A DNA stretch of 8,941 nt from SLJM01 sp964415785 (GTDB taxonomy: Bacteria; Myxococcota_A; Bradymonadia; Bradymonadales; Bradymonadaceae), in contig CAYQBU010000161.1 in the NCBI GenBank assembly GCA_964415785.1, positions 1 to 8,941 of the forward strand. Direction: 5' to 3'. Positions 7,721 to 8,941 of the stretch are shown here, piece by piece (position 1 is the stretch's first letter; every line of letters starts with the position of its first letter). Made by a program: the position numbers and the translations under genes. The notes under the pieces were generated by a model. That model searched no databases and had not been told where the DNA came from. It was given only the letters and a program-made list of their open reading frames with translations.

Positions 7721-7749
7721 ACACCCATAGATGCAGGAAGATGTGAGTT

Positions 7750-8088
7750 TCAGCCGCCGACGGAGTAGACCCGTTCGGCGGTTGAGTATTTTTGGACGAG
7801 CATGTCGAACCAGGGCTTGTCCTCGGCCATGGGTGTGGCCGTGTAGAGCCATCGCACGCCTCTGGAGGCGTCGCCCAGGCGCGGGGTTCGGCTCTGAATC
7901 TCGACGTGGAGGCGGTGGTGCTCCATGCCCTGGGCGATGGAGAGGTCGAGGCAGACCACATCTCCGGGATGGAGGCCGGCGTCGCCCAGAAAGGCCAGAG
8001 AGGTCTGGCGCCTGGGGCCTTGCCTTCGCTGGCGGACCTGGTTGAGAAAAGAGGGACCGTCGGGGAAACGACAGGTGAATTGACGCAT
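7750..8088 (-). CDS. Small PilZ-like domain protein
   Basis: A 112-residue soluble protein that is nearly all one domain. The order of elements resembles the PilZ-like proteins common in myxobacteria and relatives: an N-terminal RQFTCRFPD strand, a helix (SFLNQV), a GDAGLHPGDVVCLDLSI strand pair, the LHVEIQSRTPRL strand, a GVRWLY strand and a C-terminal helix (PWFDMLVQKY). PilZ domains normally bind cyclic di-GMP through RxxxR and D/NxSxxG motifs. Here an Arg-rich stretch (VRQRRQGPRR, about 18-27) is present, but no clean D/NxSxxG follows, so ligand binding is doubtful. The start at 8088 is chosen for a strong AAGGAG 7 nt upstream on the minus strand; longer versions starting further right lack such a site. 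It converges on typA with 29 bp between stops and is divergent from the TSUP transporter gene. An unrelated beta-barrel protein is the main alternative. Confidence 0.6.
   Translation of the reverse strand: MRQFTCRFPDGPSFLNQVRQRRQGPRRQTSLAFLGDAGLHPGDVVCLDLSIAQGMEHHRLHVEIQSRTPRLGDASRGVRWLYTATPMAEDKPWFDMLVQKYSTAERVYSVGG
7751..7793 (+). terminator. Intrinsic terminator of typA, inside the convergent PilZ-like gene
   Basis: CAGCCGCCGA (7751-7760) pairs with TCGGCGGTTG (7775-7784) to give a 10-bp stem with one G-U pair. The inner CGG (7761-7763) can also pair with CCG (7771-7773) across a bulged T. A T-rich run, TATTTTT at 7787-7793, begins two bases after the stem. Stem plus U tract in this order fits rho-independent termination of plus-strand transcription from typA, whose stop codon is 30 bp upstream. 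The opposite orientation has no T run after the stem, so it would not terminate the minus-strand gene. Confidence 0.7.
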
Positions 8089-8218
8089 GGTATTGCTCCT
8101 TGTGCCGTCCGTGGCGTGTGAGCGGGCGTTTGACGTGGTCCAGAGTAGACGGGAGTGGTGGGATCGCAAAAAAATTTGGTGAGGCTGTGGACTCGACGGA
8201 TAGACGAGAGGACAATCG
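8089..8218. promoter_or_regulatory. Divergent intergenic region between PilZ-like and TSUP genes
   Basis: This 130-bp gap must hold the start signals of both flanking genes unless the transporter is read from elsewhere. It contains an A7T3 tract at 8168-8177 that stands out in GC-rich DNA and could act as an upstream element or bend, and a TTGACG at 8130-8135 on the plus strand without a good -10 partner. On the minus strand TTGCGA followed 16 bp later by TACTCT is a weak candidate. No clear operator palindrome is visible. Confidence 0.4.
8096..8101 (-). promoter_or_regulatory. Ribosome binding site of the PilZ-like gene
   Basis: Read on the minus strand this is AAGGAG, 7 nt before the ATG at 8088. 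It is the best ribosome binding site in this stretch and is the main reason for choosing the minus-strand frame over several overlapping open frames on both strands. Confidence 0.7.
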
Positions 8219-8941
8219 ATGGGCACTGAGATCTATGCATTGGCCATAGGGGCCGGGGCCCTGGCGGGGGTGATCAATACGCTGGCGGGCAGCGGCTCGT
8301 TGATCACCCTGTGGGCGCTGATGGCCATGGGGCTTCCGGCGACGGTGGCCAACGGGACCAATCGCATCGGGGTGATCATTCAGACGGCGGTGGGGATGGT
8401 GACCATGAGGGCCCATGGAACGGAGATGCCCGAGGGGCTGGGGTGGATGGTGGTGTCGACGACGGTGGGGGCGATCGGGGGGGCCTGGCTGGCGACGACC
8501 TTTGACCCGGAGGCCCTGGAGTGGGTGATCATCGGCGTGTTGTGGCTGACGCTGGTGGCGTTATTTTTCAAGCCGAAGGAGTGGCTGCGCCAGAAAAATC
8601 GCGAAGACGCCGAGGAGCGCACATGGCGACGCTTTGTGGTGATGGGGCTGGTAGGGGCCTGGGGAGGCTTTTTGCAGGCCGGAGTGGGCATCTTGCTGCT
8701 CGTGGCGCTGGTGTTGATCATCGGTCGAGATGTGATCGAGGCCACAGCGATCAAATTGGTGGTGGTCTTTGTGTATAGCGTGGTGACGCTGCCCATCTTT
8801 TTGGCGGCCGACCAGGTGTACTGGACGTTGGGATTGTTGGTGGGGTTGGGGCAGGCCGTGGGCGGTTGGATGGGGGCGCGATTTGCGGCGACGTCGCCGG
8901 AGGCGCCGAAGTGGATCCGGCGATTACTGGTGGTCATGATC
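8219..8941 (+). CDS. TauE/SafE (TSUP) family membrane transporter, 3' end cut by window
   Basis: The 241 residues present are nearly the whole of a TSUP-family inner-membrane protein; relatives are about 250 residues long, so only a few C-terminal residues and the stop are missing. The family moves small anions such as sulfite, sulfoacetate or other organosulfur compounds across the membrane. Visible features: an N-terminal helix with GAGALAGVINTLAGSGSLITL and then GLPATVANGTNR, the signature loop of TSUP first halves; further helices; a charged cytoplasmic loop (KPKEWLRQKNREDAEERTWRR); and a second half that repeats the pattern (GLVGAWGGFLQAGVGILLLVA, then ATAIKLVVVFVYS), as expected of this internally duplicated fold. 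The ATG has AGAGGA at 8207-8212, 6 nt upstream. Substrate cannot be told from sequence, and no sulfur-metabolism gene is in view. Confidence 0.85.
   Translation, partial: MGTEIYALAIGAGALAGVINTLAGSGSLITLWALMAMGLPATVANGTNRIGVIIQTAVGMVTMRAHGTEMPEGLGWMVVSTTVGAIGGAWLATTFDPEALEWVIIGVLWLTLVALFFKPKEWLRQKNREDAEERTWRRFVVMGLVGAWGGFLQAGVGILLLVALVLIIGRDVIEATAIKLVVVFVYSVVTLPIFLAADQVYWTLGLLVGLGQAVGGWMGARFAATSPEAPKWIRRLLVVMI

Noticed and set aside
7691..8416. Longer minus-strand frames and plus-strand frames overlapping the PilZ-like gene
   Set aside because: They overlap each other, typA's end or the TSUP gene, are Arg/Pro/Gly-rich and lack good ribosome binding sites. Only the frame starting at 8088 has AAGGAG at proper spacing and a plausible domain.
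1..8941. CRISPR arrays, tRNA or rRNA genes, insertion sequences, toxin-antitoxin or defence genes
   Set aside because: No regularly spaced repeats, no terminal inverted repeats with a transposase, no RNA-gene-like sequence and no small toxin-antitoxin pair were seen when reading both strands.

Overview
The window reads as an ordinary chromosomal segment of a high-GC Gram-negative bacterium. The PEGA-capped Ser/Thr kinase, the large TPR protein with an uncharacterised C-terminal half and the small PilZ-like protein together suggest the Myxococcota / Bradymonadia (former deltaproteobacteria) side of the tree. That placement is inferred from protein style and codon use (many GTG, GGG and GAG codons), not from any marker comparison.

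Layout, left to right: a nitronate monooxygenase-family flavoenzyme (24-989, +); a small secreted LTxxQ-type, Spy/CpxP-like protein (1035-1496, +); a membrane-anchored Ser/Thr kinase with a C-terminal PEGA-like domain (1617-3488, +); a 747-residue TPR protein (3577-5820, +); the ribosome-associated GTPase TypA/BipA (5927-7720, +); a small PilZ-like protein on the opposite strand (7750-8088, -); and a TauE/SafE (TSUP) family membrane transporter that runs off the right edge (8219-8941, +). Three starts are moved downstream of the longest open frame because a good ribosome binding site or family alignment supports the internal ATG.

The first two genes are 45 bp apart and may be cotranscribed. 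The kinase and TPR genes are 88 bp apart on the same strand and form the most plausible functional pair: a membrane-spanning signalling kinase beside a possible cytoplasmic scaffold. typA is a housekeeping gene and converges on the PilZ-like gene. Its best terminator hairpin lies inside the 3' end of that convergent coding sequence. The PilZ-like gene and the TSUP transporter diverge from a 130-bp intergenic region with an A-tract.

I see no CRISPR array, tRNA, rRNA, insertion sequence, prophage or obvious defence island, and no clearly new multi-gene system. The most interesting unexplained pieces are the C-terminal domain of the TPR protein, the kinase/TPR pairing, the terminator-in-gene overlap and the small PilZ-like protein that seems to lack standard c-di-GMP-binding motifs.
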